Source: Brachybacterium faecium DSM 4810 (GTDB taxonomy: Bacteria; Actinomycetota; Actinomycetes; Actinomycetales; Dermabacteraceae). Taken from it: a DNA stretch of 64,000 nt. The position numbers and the translations under genes are program-made. A model generated the notes under the pieces. The model did no database searches. It saw nothing but the letters and a program-made list of their open reading frames with translations, and was not told where the DNA came from. The DNA is taken from contig CP001643.1 of NCBI GenBank assembly GCA_000023405.1, forward strand, positions 1,054,001-1,118,000, read 5' to 3'. Shown here piece after piece: positions 16,826 to 25,029 of the stretch; position 1 is the stretch's first letter, and each line of letters starts with the position of its first letter.

Positions 16826-18369
16826 CGGAGAGATCCTTCCGGAGCGGTCGATGCGGAGGAGGGGGCGGCGGAGGGAGAGGGCGGGGCGTCGCGGCGCGGC
16901 GTCGCCTGGTGCTGCCAGAGATGCAGCGCCGCGTACGAGCGCCAGGGGGAGGCGGCCTCGAGAACCCGCTGCAGCGCGGTGTGGTCCTCGGCGAGCCCGA
17001 GGTCGCGGGCCGCACCGAGCAGGGCGGCGTCCCCGGCGGGCGCCGCATCGATGGCGCGCAGCCCCCGCAGCAGCACGTAGTCGGCGGTCCACGGGCCCAC
17101 CCCGCGCAGGGCGAGCACACGGCTCCGCAGCTCGTCGAGCGGCCAGCGGGCGGGCAGGTCGTCGGCGGCGATCGCGGGCACCGCCTCCTGCAGCGTCCGC
17201 GACCGGGCGCGCGGGCCCCGGAACCAGTCCTCCGCGCGGGCGGCGGCGTTCGCCGGGAGGACCGGCAGCCGCTCGACGCTCCCGGTGCGCAGCGCCTCGG
17301 GAAGCGCGGTGGCGAGCAGGTCGGTGGCGCGGGTGATCTGGTCCCGGGCCTGCGCCGTCGTGATCTGCTGCCCGGTGACCGCCCACAGCAGCGCCTCGGC
17401 GAGCGTCGGCGTGCCCGGCAGGCGCACGCCCGGGCGCGCCGCGAGCAGCGGCGCCAGCGCCGGCAGGGTGCGGCGGAGGCCGTCGTCGATCCCGACCGGA
17501 TCCGCATCCAGATCCAGCAGACGACGGGTCAGGGAGACGGCGACGGCATGGTCGCGCAGGTCCGCGAGGCGCAGGGTCAGGGGCAGCGGATGCGGGGCGG
17601 GCCCGCCGAGGTCGACCTGCAGCACCCCGGGCCCGTGGGGCAGGTGCACGGCGCGGGTCCAGCGCAGCCCGTCGACCTCCTCGACCCCGGGCACCGCACG
17701 ATGCGCGAACCACGCGGCGAGCCCGGCACCGTCGAAGGGGCGCCGCACCGCGAGCTGGGCGCTGAGCACCACGGCCCCGTGCGCGCTCGGTCGTGCCTGC
17801 GAGATCGAGCGCTCGCGCACCACCGAGGGGGCATGGCCGAACAGGCGGGTGAAGGTGTTGTGGAACTGGCGCTCGCTGCCGAAACCCGCCGCGTGCGCGA
17901 TGGCCGACAGCGGCAGCGCGGAGCCGACCACCAGCTCGTGGGCACGTCGGGCCCGACGGATCCGGGCATGGGCGAGTGCCCCGGCACCGGTGGCGCCCAC
18001 CAGGGCCCGATGCAGGGTGCGCTCGGAGACGGCGAGGCGACGGGCGAGGCCCGGGACCGTGCCGTCGTCGTCCAGCGCTCCCGCGTCGATCAGGTGCAGC
18101 GCCCGGTCGGCGAGCGACCCGGCGGGATCGTCGTCCGGGCTGCCCGGAGGTGCCAGCGGGCCGCAGCGCTTGCACGCCCGATACCCGGCGGCGACCGCGG
18201 CGGCGGCCGACGGGACGAACTCGACGCCCTCGCGATGCGGGGTGCGGGCCGGGCAGGAGGGCCGGCAGAAGATCCCCGTCGAGCGCACGCAGGTGAAGAA
18301 CATCCCGTCGAAACGGGTGTCCCGCGCACGGATCGCGGCGAAGCGCTCCTCATCGGTCATCAGGGCCAT
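16822..18369 (-). CDS. Ada N-terminal/AraC regulator fused to AlkA DNA-3-methyladenine glycosylase
   Basis: A 515-residue fusion of adaptive-response functions. Residues about 5-80 form the Ada N-terminal zinc domain, with all four ligand/acceptor cysteines in FCRPSC and CKRC. An AraC-type helix-turn-helix domain follows (about 95-185, with AARRLAVSERTLHRAL-like first helix and AGFGSERQFHNTFTRLFG). The second half is AlkA: an N-terminal subdomain, then the helix-hairpin-helix GVGPWTADYVLLRGL and the catalytic Asp region PAGDAALL. The fusion should sense methyl phosphotriesters, switch on its own operon and excise alkylated bases. ATG at 18360 is an alternative start. It overlaps ogt by 4 nt. 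Confidence 0.93.
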   Translation of the reverse strand: MALMTDEERFAAIRARDTRFDGMFFTCVRSTGIFCRPSCPARTPHREGVEFVPSAAAAVAAGYRACKRCGPLAPPGSPDDDPAGSLADRALHLIDAGALDDDGTVPGLARRLAVSERTLHRALVGATGAGALAHARIRRARRAHELVVGSALPLSAIAHAAGFGSERQFHNTFTRLFGHAPSVVRERSISQARPSAHGAVVLSAQLAVRRPFDGAGLAAWFAHRAVPGVEEVDGLRWTRAVHLPHGPGVLQVDLGGPAPHPLPLTLRLADLRDHAVAVSLTRRLLDLDADPVGIDDGLRRTLPALAPLLAARPGVRLPGTPTLAEALLWAVTGQQITTAQARDQITRATDLLATALPEALRTGSVERLPVLPANAAARAEDWFRGPRARSRTLQEAVPAIAADDLPARWPLDELRSRVLALRGVGPWTADYVLLRGLRAIDAAPAGDAALLGAARDLGLAEDHTALQRVLEAASPWRSYAALHLWQHQATPRRDAPPSPSAAPSSASTAPEGSLR

Positions 18370-18483
18370 GACCCCAGTGAACCGCGCCCGGGCCTGCGGC
18401 ACCAGCGGGAATCGGCCAGGACGACGCCTCGCTCGGGCGGTGCGGCCCTGGTGCCGCCGGATGCGCGGCGCGATACCGGCCGG

Positions 18484-19296
18484 ATGCAGAGCCAGGGCGA
18501 GAGGCCGCCCGACCGCCGGGAGCTCCGCGAAGGCCTCGTCGAGCGTCTGCGGCGCGCCGGCTGCGTGTTCGCCGAAGACGAGGCGCGACTGCTGAGGGCG
18601 GCCGCCGCCGAGGAGGGCGCGCTCGAGCGGATGGTCCGGCGTCGCACGGCCGGGGAATTCCTCGAGCATGTCCTCGGCGCCGTCGAGATCTTCGGCGAGA
18701 AGCTCTCCGTCGGCCCCGGGGTGTTCGTGCCGCGCCAGCGCACCGCTCTGCTGATCGAGCGGACGCTCGACGCCTGCCGGGGACGGGCCGCACCGACCGT
18801 CCTCGAGGCCTGCTGCGGGGTCGCACCCATCGCCGCGCTGGTCGCCCGCCGCCATCCCTCGGCGCAGGTGCACGCGATGGACCGGGACGAGACAGCGCTG
18901 CGCCATGCGCAGAAGAACCTTCCCGCGAGCGCCCGGACCCACCGTGCGGAGAGCCTGGCGGGCCTGCCCCCCGCGCTCCTCGGGCGGGTCGACGTCCTCG
19001 CCGCCGTGCCGCCCTACGTGCCCGAGGGGGAGCTGGCGCACATGCCGCGCGAGGCCCGCGACCACGAGCCGCGCGCTGCGCTGCTCGGAGGGCCCGACGG
19101 GCTCGCCGTGGTGAGGCGGCTGCTGCGCGACGCCCCGCCGTACCTCGCCGCCGGCGGAGAGCTCCTGCTCGAGATGCACCGGGATCAGGTGCCCCTCGCC
19201 GCGGCGGAGGCCCGGGAGATGAGGGCGTACCGGCGGATCGAGGGCGTGCATGCGGGGGACGGCGGGACCGCAGTGCTCCACCTCGAGGGGGAATGA
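18484..19296 (+). CDS. PrmC/HemK-like N5-glutamine methyltransferase family protein
   Basis: A 270-residue protein of the HemK/PrmC type. An N-terminal helical region (1-85) is followed by FVPRQRTALLIE, matching the family's FVPRxxTE, then SAM motif VLEACCGVAPIAALV. The family's catalytic NPPY reads AVPPYVP here, so the Asn that positions the glutamine amide is replaced by Val. The family includes actinobacterial 'putative protein N5-glutamine methyltransferases' with this deviation, so the substrate may not be release factor. It is transcribed divergently from ada-alkA, 114 nt away, and ends at a strong hairpin before tRNA-Gly. Confidence 0.88.
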   Translation: MQSQGERPPDRRELREGLVERLRRAGCVFAEDEARLLRAAAAEEGALERMVRRRTAGEFLEHVLGAVEIFGEKLSVGPGVFVPRQRTALLIERTLDACRGRAAPTVLEACCGVAPIAALVARRHPSAQVHAMDRDETALRHAQKNLPASARTHRAESLAGLPPALLGRVDVLAAVPPYVPEGELAHMPREARDHEPRAALLGGPDGLAVVRRLLRDAPPYLAAGGELLLEMHRDQVPLAAAEAREMRAYRRIEGVHAGDGGTAVLHLEGE

Positions 19297-19298
19297 CG

Positions 19299-19332
19299 AG
19301 GCCGCGGCCTCCCCGACGGGGTGCCGCGGCCT
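19299..19332. terminator. Hairpin terminator between the PrmC-like gene and tRNA-Gly
   Basis: Arms 19299-19308 and 19323-19332 are a perfect 10-bp match, extended by an inner CCCC/GGGG stem around a 3-nt loop. It lies between convergent transcripts and can act on both strands. Confidence 0.8.
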
Positions 19333-19342
19333 GGTCCGCTGG

Positions 19343-19413
19343 AGCGGGTGACGGGAATCGAACCCGCGTAATCAGTTTGGAAGACTGAGGCTCTACCATT
19401 GAGCTACACCCGC
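19343..19413 (-). tRNA. tRNA-Gly, anticodon TCC
   Basis: A 71-nt cloverleaf on the minus strand: 7-bp acceptor GCGGGTG/CACCCGC with discriminator T, D arm with AATGGTA, anticodon loop CTTCCAA (anticodon TCC), and T arm GCGGG-TTCGATT-CCCGT. No CCA is encoded. Confidence 0.97.
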
Positions 19414-19550
19414 GTTCCGCTCCATTGAACCAGATCAGCGGCGTCGGAGCACATCCGCAGTGGCCCAGGCGACATGCATCTGCTCACAGGCGCTGGTCCC
19501 TGTCCGGGCACTGCGCGTGCGGAGCGGGTAATATTCCCTGGGTTGCCCTC

Positions 19551-19624
19551 CGGGGTGTAGCTCAGCTTGGTAGAGCACCCGCTTTGGGAGCGGGAAGTCG
19601 CAGGTTCAAATCCTGTCACCCCGA
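19551..19624 (+). tRNA. tRNA-Pro, anticodon TGG
   Basis: A 74-nt cloverleaf: acceptor CGGGGTG/CACCCCG with discriminator A, the Pro-specific C1-G72 start, anticodon loop TTTGGGA (anticodon TGG) and T loop TTCAAAT. It lies 84 nt upstream of the trigger factor gene. Confidence 0.97.
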
Positions 19625-19708
19625 CTCCGCGCCGGGTAGCCGCCGTGCGAGCCCCGGGGCGCCGCGAGAAACGTCCATCCGATGTCCATCCACAGGGAGA
19701 CCTGACCA

Positions 19709-21268
19709 GTGAAGACCGAGTCCGAGAAGCTCAGCCCGACCCGGGTGAAGCTCACCGTCGAGGTGCCTTTCGACGAACTCAAGCCGGCTATCGAGGCCGC
19801 CACCAAGAAGATCGCCGATCAGGTGCAGATCCCGGGCTTCCGCAAGGGCAAGGTCCCCTCCAAGCTCGTCGAGCAGCGCTTCGGCCGCCCCGCGATCCTG
19901 CAGGAGGCCGTCAACGACTCCCTGCCCGACTTCTACCAGCAGGCCGCCGCCGAGGTGGAGCTCAAGCCCGTCGGCCGCCCCGAGGTCGAGGTCGCCGAGG
20001 TTCCGGGCCTGGACGGCGAGGAGGAGGGCAACCTCGTCTTCACCGTCGAGCAGGATGTGCGCCCCGAGATCTCCCTGCCCGACTTCTCCACCTACGAGGT
20101 CGAGATCGAGGAGCCCGAGGTCGACGAGGACGCCGTCGAGGTGCGCCTGACCGAGCTGCGCGAGCGCTTCGGCACCCTCGTGGGCGTGGACCGCCCCGCC
20201 GAGGACGGCGACTTCGTCTCCCTCGACATGATCGCGACCATCGACGATGAGGAGATCGAGTCCGTCGAGGGCGTCTCCTACCAGATCGGCGAGGGCAACA
20301 TGCTCGAGGGCCTCGACGAGGCGCTCACCGGCCTCTCCGCCGAGGAGACCACCACCTTCGCCTCGAAGCTCGCCGGCGGCGACCGCGCCGGTGAGGAGGC
20401 GCAGGTCAAGGTCACCGCGCAGTCCGTCAAGGTGCGCGAGCTGCCCGAGGCCGACGACGAGTTCGCCGAGATGGCCTCCGAGTTCGACACCATCGACGAG
20501 CTCAAGGACGACCTCAAGAAGCAGGCCGCGGCCGACGCCGAGGGCAACCGCGTGGCGCTGGCCCGCAACGCCCTGCTCGAGAAGCTCCTCGAGGAGCTCG
20601 AGATCCCCGTCCCCGAGCAGCTGGTGGAGGACGAGATCCTGTCCCACCTCGAGAACGAGGGCAAGGAGGCCGGCGACCCGCACGGCGAGGAGATCCGCGA
20701 GGACACCGAGAAGGCCGTCCGCGCCCAGTTCCTGCTCGACGAGATCAACGGCACCCGCGAGGTGCAGGTCGATCAGAGCGATCTCATGAACTACATGACC
20801 CAGCTCTCGGCGCAGTACGGCATCGAGCCCAACCAGCTCCTGCAGATGCTCGCCCAGTCCGGTCAGCTCGAGCAGATCTTCTCCGAGGTCCAGCGCTCCA
20901 AGGCTCTCGATGTCGTCCTGGCGGACATCACCGTCAAGAACGCCTCCGGTGACGTCCTCGACCTCGGTCTGACGGCCGACGACGCCGGCGAGAAGGCCGA
21001 GGACGAGCCGTCCGAGAAGGCCGAGGCCGCCGAGAAGGCGCCGGCGAAGAAGGCTCCGGCCAAGAAGGCGCCGGCCAAGAAGCCGGCCGCGAAGAAGGCC
21101 GCGGCGAAGGACGAGGCCGCCGAGGCGACCTCCGAGGACGCCGAGGAGAAGCCCGCGAAGAAGTCGCCGGCGAAGAAGGCTCCGGCCAAGAAGGCGCCGG
21201 CCAAGAAGCCGGCCGCGAAGAAGGCTGCGGCGAAGGACGAGGCCGCCGAGGCGACCGACTCCGAGTGA
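19709..21268 (+). CDS. tig: Trigger factor, ribosome-associated chaperone/prolyl isomerase, with Lys/Ala-rich tail
   Basis: Trigger factor meets nascent chains at the ribosome exit and has peptidyl-prolyl isomerase activity. The 519-residue product shows the ribosome-binding domain with GFRKGKVP (about residue 47), the FKBP-type isomerase domain (about 155-240, DGDFVSLDM... [16 protein letters not shown]) and the helical chaperone domain. From about residue 430 an added tail of some 90 residues is built of AKK, APAKK and DEAAEAT units and carries a 92-bp DNA duplication. Such histone H1-like tails bind nucleic acid or ribosomes in other actinobacterial proteins (inference). GTG start. ClpP genes follow 2 kb downstream, as is usual. 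Confidence 0.96.
   Translation: MKTESEKLSPTRVKLTVEVPFDELKPAIEAATKKIADQVQIPGFRKGKVPSKLVEQRFGRPAILQEAVNDSLPDFYQQAAAEVELKPVGRPEVEVAEVPGLDGEEEGNLVFTVEQDVRPEISLPDFSTYEVEIEEPEVDEDAVEVRLTELRERFGTLVGVDRPAEDGDFVSLDMIATIDDEEIESVEGVSYQIGEGNMLEGLDEALTGLSAEETTTFASKLAGGDRAGEEAQVKVTAQSVKVRELPEADDEFAEMASEFDTIDELKDDLKKQAAADAEGNRVALARNALLEKLLEELEIPVPEQLVEDEILSHLENEGKEAGDPHGEEIREDTEKAVRAQFLLDEINGTREVQVDQSDLMNYMTQLSAQYGIEPNQLLQMLAQSGQLEQIFSEVQRSKALDVVLADITVKNASGDVLDLGLTADDAGEKAEDEPSEKAEAAEKAPAKKAPAKKAPAKKPAAKKAAAKDEAAEATSEDAEEKPAKKSPAKKAPAKKAPAKKPAAKKAAAKDEAAEATDSE
21039..21256 (+). repeat. 92-bp in-frame duplication in the tig tail
   Basis: 21039-21130 and 21165-21256 match at 91 of 92 bases (one silent C/T change in an Ala codon). 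They are in frame and separated by 34 bp coding for an acidic linker. Confidence 0.9.
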
Positions 21269-21301
21269 CCCACTGCCCCCGGCGACGGGGGAGGACTTGA
21301 G

Positions 21302-21338
21302 GACGGGCCGTCACCCTCACGGGTGGCGGCCCGCCGTC
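21302..21338 (+). terminator. Probable tig terminator
   Basis: Imperfect GC-rich hairpin: arm from 21302 to 21316, 4-nt loop, arm to 21338 with small mismatches, 34 nt after the tig stop. Confidence 0.5.
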
Positions 21339-21400
21339 GTCGGTGGAAGACTCCCGGGCCCGGGCCGCGGCCGCCGCGGTCCCCGCTCCCGGAGGCCCCG

Positions 21401-21982
21401 ATGACATCGCCGACTGCCCACACCACCAGCAAGGTCACCTGGGGGTTCACCGCCTCCCTGGACGGGTTCATTGCGGGCCCCGGCCATGACATGTCCTGGC
21501 TCGAGGCCTGTCCGCCGATGGACGCCTCGGTGACCGCCGCGCTCGCGGCGCGAGTCGCCGTGATCCTCTCCGGGCGCCGCGGGTACGACGCCGCACGGGA
21601 GCAGGCGGAGGAGCGCGGCGAGCTGACCAGCGAGGCCTACGGCGGCGCCTGGTCCGGCACCGAGATCATCCTGACCCACCGGCCCGCGGAGCTCGCGGAC
21701 GATCCGACGGTCACCGCCTGGGACGTGGACGTCGTGGAGGCGGTGCGCAGGGCGAAGGAGCTCGCCGCGGGCGGGGACGTGCAGATCATCAGCGCCGACA
21801 TCGCCCGGCAGGCCCTCGAGCACGATCTCGTCGACGAGCTGCAGTGCTTCTCGGCGCCCGTCATGCTCGGCGACGGCGTGCGAGTGCTCGACGTGCCGGG
21901 CGGGCGACTGGTCGAGTGGGAGCTGGTGGGCCCGATCGTCGGCGCCGAGGCGGCGTTCGGCCGGATCTACCGCCCGCGCTGA
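21401..21982 (+). CDS. Dihydrofolate reductase-fold (RibD C-terminal) family protein
   Basis: A 193-residue RibD_C/DHFR-like reductase. It opens with KVTWGFTASLDGFIAGP, the family's start (substrate region), has the NADPH-binding stretch AVILSGRRGYD, and ends with VDELQCFSAPVMLGDGVRVLD and FGRIYR. These proteins are widespread in actinobacteria and mostly uncharacterised; the true substrate is unlikely to be dihydrofolate. A GGAGG site 6 nt upstream sets the ATG start. It stands alone between the tig terminator and the convergent NlpC/P60 gene. Confidence 0.9.
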   Translation: MTSPTAHTTSKVTWGFTASLDGFIAGPGHDMSWLEACPPMDASVTAALAARVAVILSGRRGYDAAREQAEERGELTSEAYGGAWSGTEIILTHRPAELADDPTVTAWDVDVVEAVRRAKELAAGGDVQIISADIARQALEHDLVDELQCFSAPVMLGDGVRVLDVPGGRLVEWELVGPIVGAEAAFGRIYRPR

Positions 21983-22112
21983 CCGCGACTCCCCGTAAAG
22001 CCGGCATGCTCAGCGACTGCTCCGGACCTCCGGGCGGCGGGTGAAGCGCAGCACGGCCTCCGCCGCCTCAGCAGCGCGGCGCCGGCGCATGCGAGCGGGA
22101 CTGCGCATGCGA

Positions 22113-22145
22113 GCGGCCCGGCTCCCCGAAGGGACACCGGGCCGC
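22113..22145 (-). terminator. Terminator after the NlpC/P60 gene
   Basis: GCGGCCCGG and CCGGGCCGC form a perfect outer stem, with an inner TCCC/GGGA stem around CGAA. It lies 22 nt past the stop codon. Just beyond it, GCGCATGCGAGCGG occurs twice (22085-22098, 22103-22116). Confidence 0.75.
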
Positions 22146-22166
22146 AGGCTGTTCCGCGACGGCGGA

Positions 22167-23009
22167 TCAGCGGTAGGTCACGAAGCCGATCGGGTTGCCC
22201 CAGATCGAACGCTCGACGACGCGCTGCTTGGAGCCGGAGGCGTCGATGATCTTGCCGTTGCCGGCGTAGATCGCGACGTGGCCGGACCAGGCGACGATGT
22301 CGCCCGGCTGGGCCTGCGACTGCGAGATCCAGCGACCGCCGTTGGCGATCTGGCTCGAGGTGCGCGGCAGCGAGATGCCCGCCGCCTGGTACGCGTAGTT
22401 CACCAGGCCGGAGCAGTCCATGCCGCTGAGCGAGGAGCCGCCCCAGCTGTACGGGGTGCCCACGACCGAACGGGCCGCGTCCACGATGGAGCTGCTGCTG
22501 GAGCTGCTCGAGCTGGTGGAGGTCGACGGGGCCGAGGCGCCGCCGGTGGAGACGCCGCCGCCGTTGAGCGCCGCGCGGGTCTTCGGACCCACCACGCCGT
22601 CGACCTGGAGGCCCTGCGAGGACTGGTAGCTCTTGACCGCCGAGTGGGTGCGGGGGCCGAAGACGCCGTCGACCGCGAGGCCCGCGCCGTGGTCGTTGAG
22701 CGCGGACTGCAGCTCCTGCACCGCGCCGCCGCGGGAGCCCCAGCGGAGCTTCTGCGTGGAGTCGAGGACGGCCGACGGGGCGACCGAGGGGGCGGCCGGG
22801 GCGGTCTGCGCCGCGGGGGCTGCGGGGGCGCTCGCGCCGGAGGCGGAGGGAGCGGCCGGAGCAGCCTGGGCGGCGCCACCGGCGAAGGCGGAGCCGAGGA
22901 CGACGGTCCCGAGGACGGCTGCTCCACCGAACCCGCGAGCGGCGCGCTGGGCGTGGTGGGTCGGGAGCTGGGCGCGACCGGGGATGCGATGCGTGTTGTG
23001 CTGGGCCAT
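22167..23009 (-). CDS. Secreted NlpC/P60 peptidoglycan endopeptidase with two peptidoglycan-binding domains
   Basis: A 280-residue exported cell-wall hydrolase. A signal peptide (basic RRAARGF-like region, hydrophobic core, likely cut after AAQA at about residue 48) is followed by an Ala/Pro linker. Next come two short PG_binding_1 units (LRWGSRGGAVQELQSAL... LAVDGVFGPRTHSAV and LQVDGVVGPKTRAAL), a Ser-rich linker, and an NlpC/P60 domain. The catalytic Cys is in GMDCSGLVNYAY and the His in GHVAIYAG. NlpC/P60 enzymes cut gamma-D-Glu-diaminoacyl bonds and often act in daughter-cell separation. ATG 23009 begins the signal peptide. The long, GC-rich gap upstream (386 bp to clpP1) contains its leader and both promoters. 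Confidence 0.93.
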   Translation of the reverse strand: MAQHNTHRIPGRAQLPTHHAQRAARGFGGAAVLGTVVLGSAFAGGAAQAAPAAPSASGASAPAAPAAQTAPAAPSVAPSAVLDSTQKLRWGSRGGAVQELQSALNDHGAGLAVDGVFGPRTHSAVKSYQSSQGLQVDGVVGPKTRAALNGGGVSTGGASAPSTSTSSSSSSSSSIVDAARSVVGTPYSWGGSSLSGMDCSGLVNYAYQAAGISLPRTSSQIANGGRWISQSQAQPGDIVAWSGHVAIYAGNGKIIDASGSKQRVVERSIWGNPIGFVTYR

Positions 23010-23311
23010 GGTGTGCGGTTCGTTCCTTCCGGTCCCGGCAGGGTGCCGGGGGTGTACTGCGTGGCGTGGGTGCCCACCGTTGTCGGGGCGATGGGACCAC
23101 CGTAGGAGCGCGCCCGCCTCCAGGTCTGTGGGCTTGGCACAGCCCGACCAGTGATTTGGGGCGGTTTTTACGCACCCGTCCACGCTCGTGACCCGATCGA
23201 TCCCCGGCTTGACGAATACGGGTGGCGCGGCGCACTCCGGGGCCCCGGGAGCGTTCTCGTCGGGCGTGGCCGCGCACCCCTGGGCGGGATGGCTCGAGGC
23301 GATGCTCAATG

Positions 23312-23359
23312 CGCCTGCGGCGAACAGGGCAGGTGCAGGGCGCGGCCAGCGCCTAGAGT
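23312..23359 (+). promoter_or_regulatory. Candidate clpP1 promoter with ClgR-like operator
   Basis: CGCCTGCGGCG (23312-23322) followed by AAC matches most of the ClgR box (CGC-N5-GCG then WWS). A -10-like TAGAGT is at 23354-23359, which places the box near -50, the usual site for ClgR activation of clpP1P2. The match was made by eye against a remembered consensus. Confidence 0.35.
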
Positions 23360-23395
23360 CGTCCCATCGACGAATTCCGGCATGAAGGAGACCCC

Positions 23396-24028
23396 GTGTC
23401 CTCGCAGAGCACTCAGACCTCCCCGCCCCGCAATGCGGCCGGCGACACCCCGATGGGCCTGGACGACAGCGTCTACCAGCGCCTGCTCCGCGAGCGGATC
23501 GTGTGGCTCGGCTCCGAGGTGCGGGACGAGAACGCCAACGCCATCTGCTCGAAGCTGCTGCTGCTCGCCGCAGAGGATCCCGACAAGGACATCTACCTCT
23601 ACATCAACAGCCCCGGCGGTTCGATCACCGCCGGGATGGCCATCTACGACACCATGCAGTTCGTCAAGCCGGACGTGGTGACCGTGGGCATGGGCATGGC
23701 GGCGTCGATGGGGCAGTTCCTGCTCTCCTCGGGCACCAAGGGCAAGCGCTACGCGACCCCGCACACCCGCGTGCTCATGCACCAGCCGCTGGGCGGGCTG
23801 GGCGGCACCGCCACGGACATCAAGATCCAGGCGGACCTGATCCTCTCGATGAAGCGCACCCTCGCGGAGCTGATCGCCGAGCAGACGGACAAGAGCGTCG
23901 AGCAGATCACCGCCGACTCCGATCGCGACAAGTGGTTCACCGCCACCGAGGCCCTCGAGTACGGATTCATCGACAAGATCGTCAGCGGCTCGGGCGACGT
24001 CACCGGCGGTGGCGGCACCGCCGAGTGA
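23396..24028 (+). CDS. clpP1: ATP-dependent Clp protease proteolytic subunit 1
   Basis: ClpP forms the double-ring peptidase chamber that degrades proteins unfolded by ClpX or ClpC. The 210-residue protein has the catalytic Ser in [15 protein letters not shown], the His in [10 protein letters not shown] and the Asp further on, plus the oligomer contacts [12 protein letters not shown]. Actinobacterial ClpP1 and ClpP2 assemble into one mixed complex; the two genes here are 43 nt apart. GTG start with AAGGAG 6 nt upstream. It belongs to the tig-clpP1-clpP2-clpX proteostasis block. Confidence 0.96.
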   Translation: MSSQSTQTSPPRNAAGDTPMGLDDSVYQRLLRERIVWLGSEVRDENANAICSKLLLLAAEDPDKDIYLYINSPGGSITAGMAIYDTMQFVKPDVVTVGMGMAASMGQFLLSSGTKGKRYATPHTRVLMHQPLGGLGGTATDIKIQADLILSMKRTLAELIAEQTDKSVEQITADSDRDKWFTATEALEYGFIDKIVSGSGDVTGGGGTAE

Positions 24029-24071
24029 CCGCCCCGGCACCCACCGACCGCCCTTCACGCAAGGAGAACCC

Positions 24072-24773
24072 GTGACCTTCGATCCCCGCACCCTCGGCGC
24101 GCTGCCGACCGCCCAGTCCGGCCGGATGACCCCGACCGCCCCGATGCCCACCTCTCGCTACGTGCTCCCGCAGTACGAGGAGCGCACCGCGTACGGCATG
24201 AAGCGCCAGGACCCGTACACGAAGCTGTTCGAGGACCGCATCATCTTCCTGGGCGTCCAGGTCGACGACGCCTCGGCCGACGACGTCATGGCGCAGCTGC
24301 TCGTCCTGGAGTCCCAGGACCCGGACCGCGACATCACGCTGTACATCAACAGCCCGGGCGGCTCGTTCACCGCGCTGACGGCCATCTACGACACGATGCA
24401 GTACATCAAGCCGGAGGTCACCACCGTGTGCCTCGGCCAGGCGGCCTCGGCCGCCGCGGTGCTCCTCGCCGCCGGCTCCCCGGGCAAGCGCCTCGCCCTG
24501 CCCAACGCCCGCATCCTCATCCACCAGCCCGCGATGGGCGGCGAGGGCGGCGGCGGCCAGGCCTCCGACCTGGAGATCCAGGCGAACGAGATCATGCGCA
24601 TGCGCGAATGGCTCGAGGAGACCCTCGCCCACCACTCCGGCCGCACCAAGGAGCAGGTGAGCAAGGACATCGAGCGCGACAAGATCCTCACCGCGAAGGC
24701 CGCGCTCGAGTACGGGCTGGTCGATCAGGTGCTGGAGTCCCGCAAGGCTCCGGCCGCACAGATCACCCAGTGA
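24072..24773 (+). CDS. clpP2: ATP-dependent Clp protease proteolytic subunit 2
   Basis: The second ClpP subunit, 233 residues, with Ser in [15 protein letters not shown] and His in [12 protein letters not shown] longer N-terminus (about 35 residues before the ClpP core, [18 protein letters not shown]) is typical of ClpP2 in actinobacteria, where it docks the ClpX/ClpC ATPase. The GTG at 24072 follows AAGGAG, so the open frame upstream is not used. The gene ends at a strong hairpin, so clpX has its own promoter. Confidence 0.96.
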   Translation: MTFDPRTLGALPTAQSGRMTPTAPMPTSRYVLPQYEERTAYGMKRQDPYTKLFEDRIIFLGVQVDDASADDVMAQLLVLESQDPDRDITLYINSPGGSFTALTAIYDTMQYIKPEVTTVCLGQAASAAAVLLAAGSPGKRLALPNARILIHQPAMGGEGGGGQASDLEIQANEIMRMREWLEETLAHHSGRTKEQVSKDIERDKILTAKAALEYGLVDQVLESRKAPAAQITQ

Positions 24774-24779
24774 TCCCGC

Positions 24780-24816
24780 GCCGCCGCCGACGGGGCTCGA
24801 CCCCGTCGGCGGCGGC
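24780..24816 (+). terminator. Terminator after clpP2
   Basis: A perfect 16-bp inverted repeat (24780-24795 and 24801-24816) with a 5-nt loop, 6 nt after the clpP2 stop. Confidence 0.85.
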
Positions 24817-25029
24817 GTCGCCGCGCTCGCCCCGGGAGCGCCGCGCCCTCGTCCCCCGGCAGCGCCGGCGGGTGCGGCGCGGAGCGGAGCGGGCGCGGCT
24901 CCCCGGAGCGTCGCCTCCCGAGTTCGGGCGGCGCTTCGCGGTACCGTGGGGGAGGCCCGCGGACTGCGGGGAACACCCCCGCGAGACCTGCTGAACGCAC
25001 TGCAGTCGGCCTGAGGAGAGGACACGGAC

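Noticed and set aside
23010-23200. c-di-AMP (ydaO/yuaA) riboswitch before the NlpC/P60 gene
   Set aside because: Cell-wall hydrolase genes of actinobacteria often have one, and the leader is long and GC-rich, but I cannot find the conserved GTCAGCTAACC or GGTGAATC segments.
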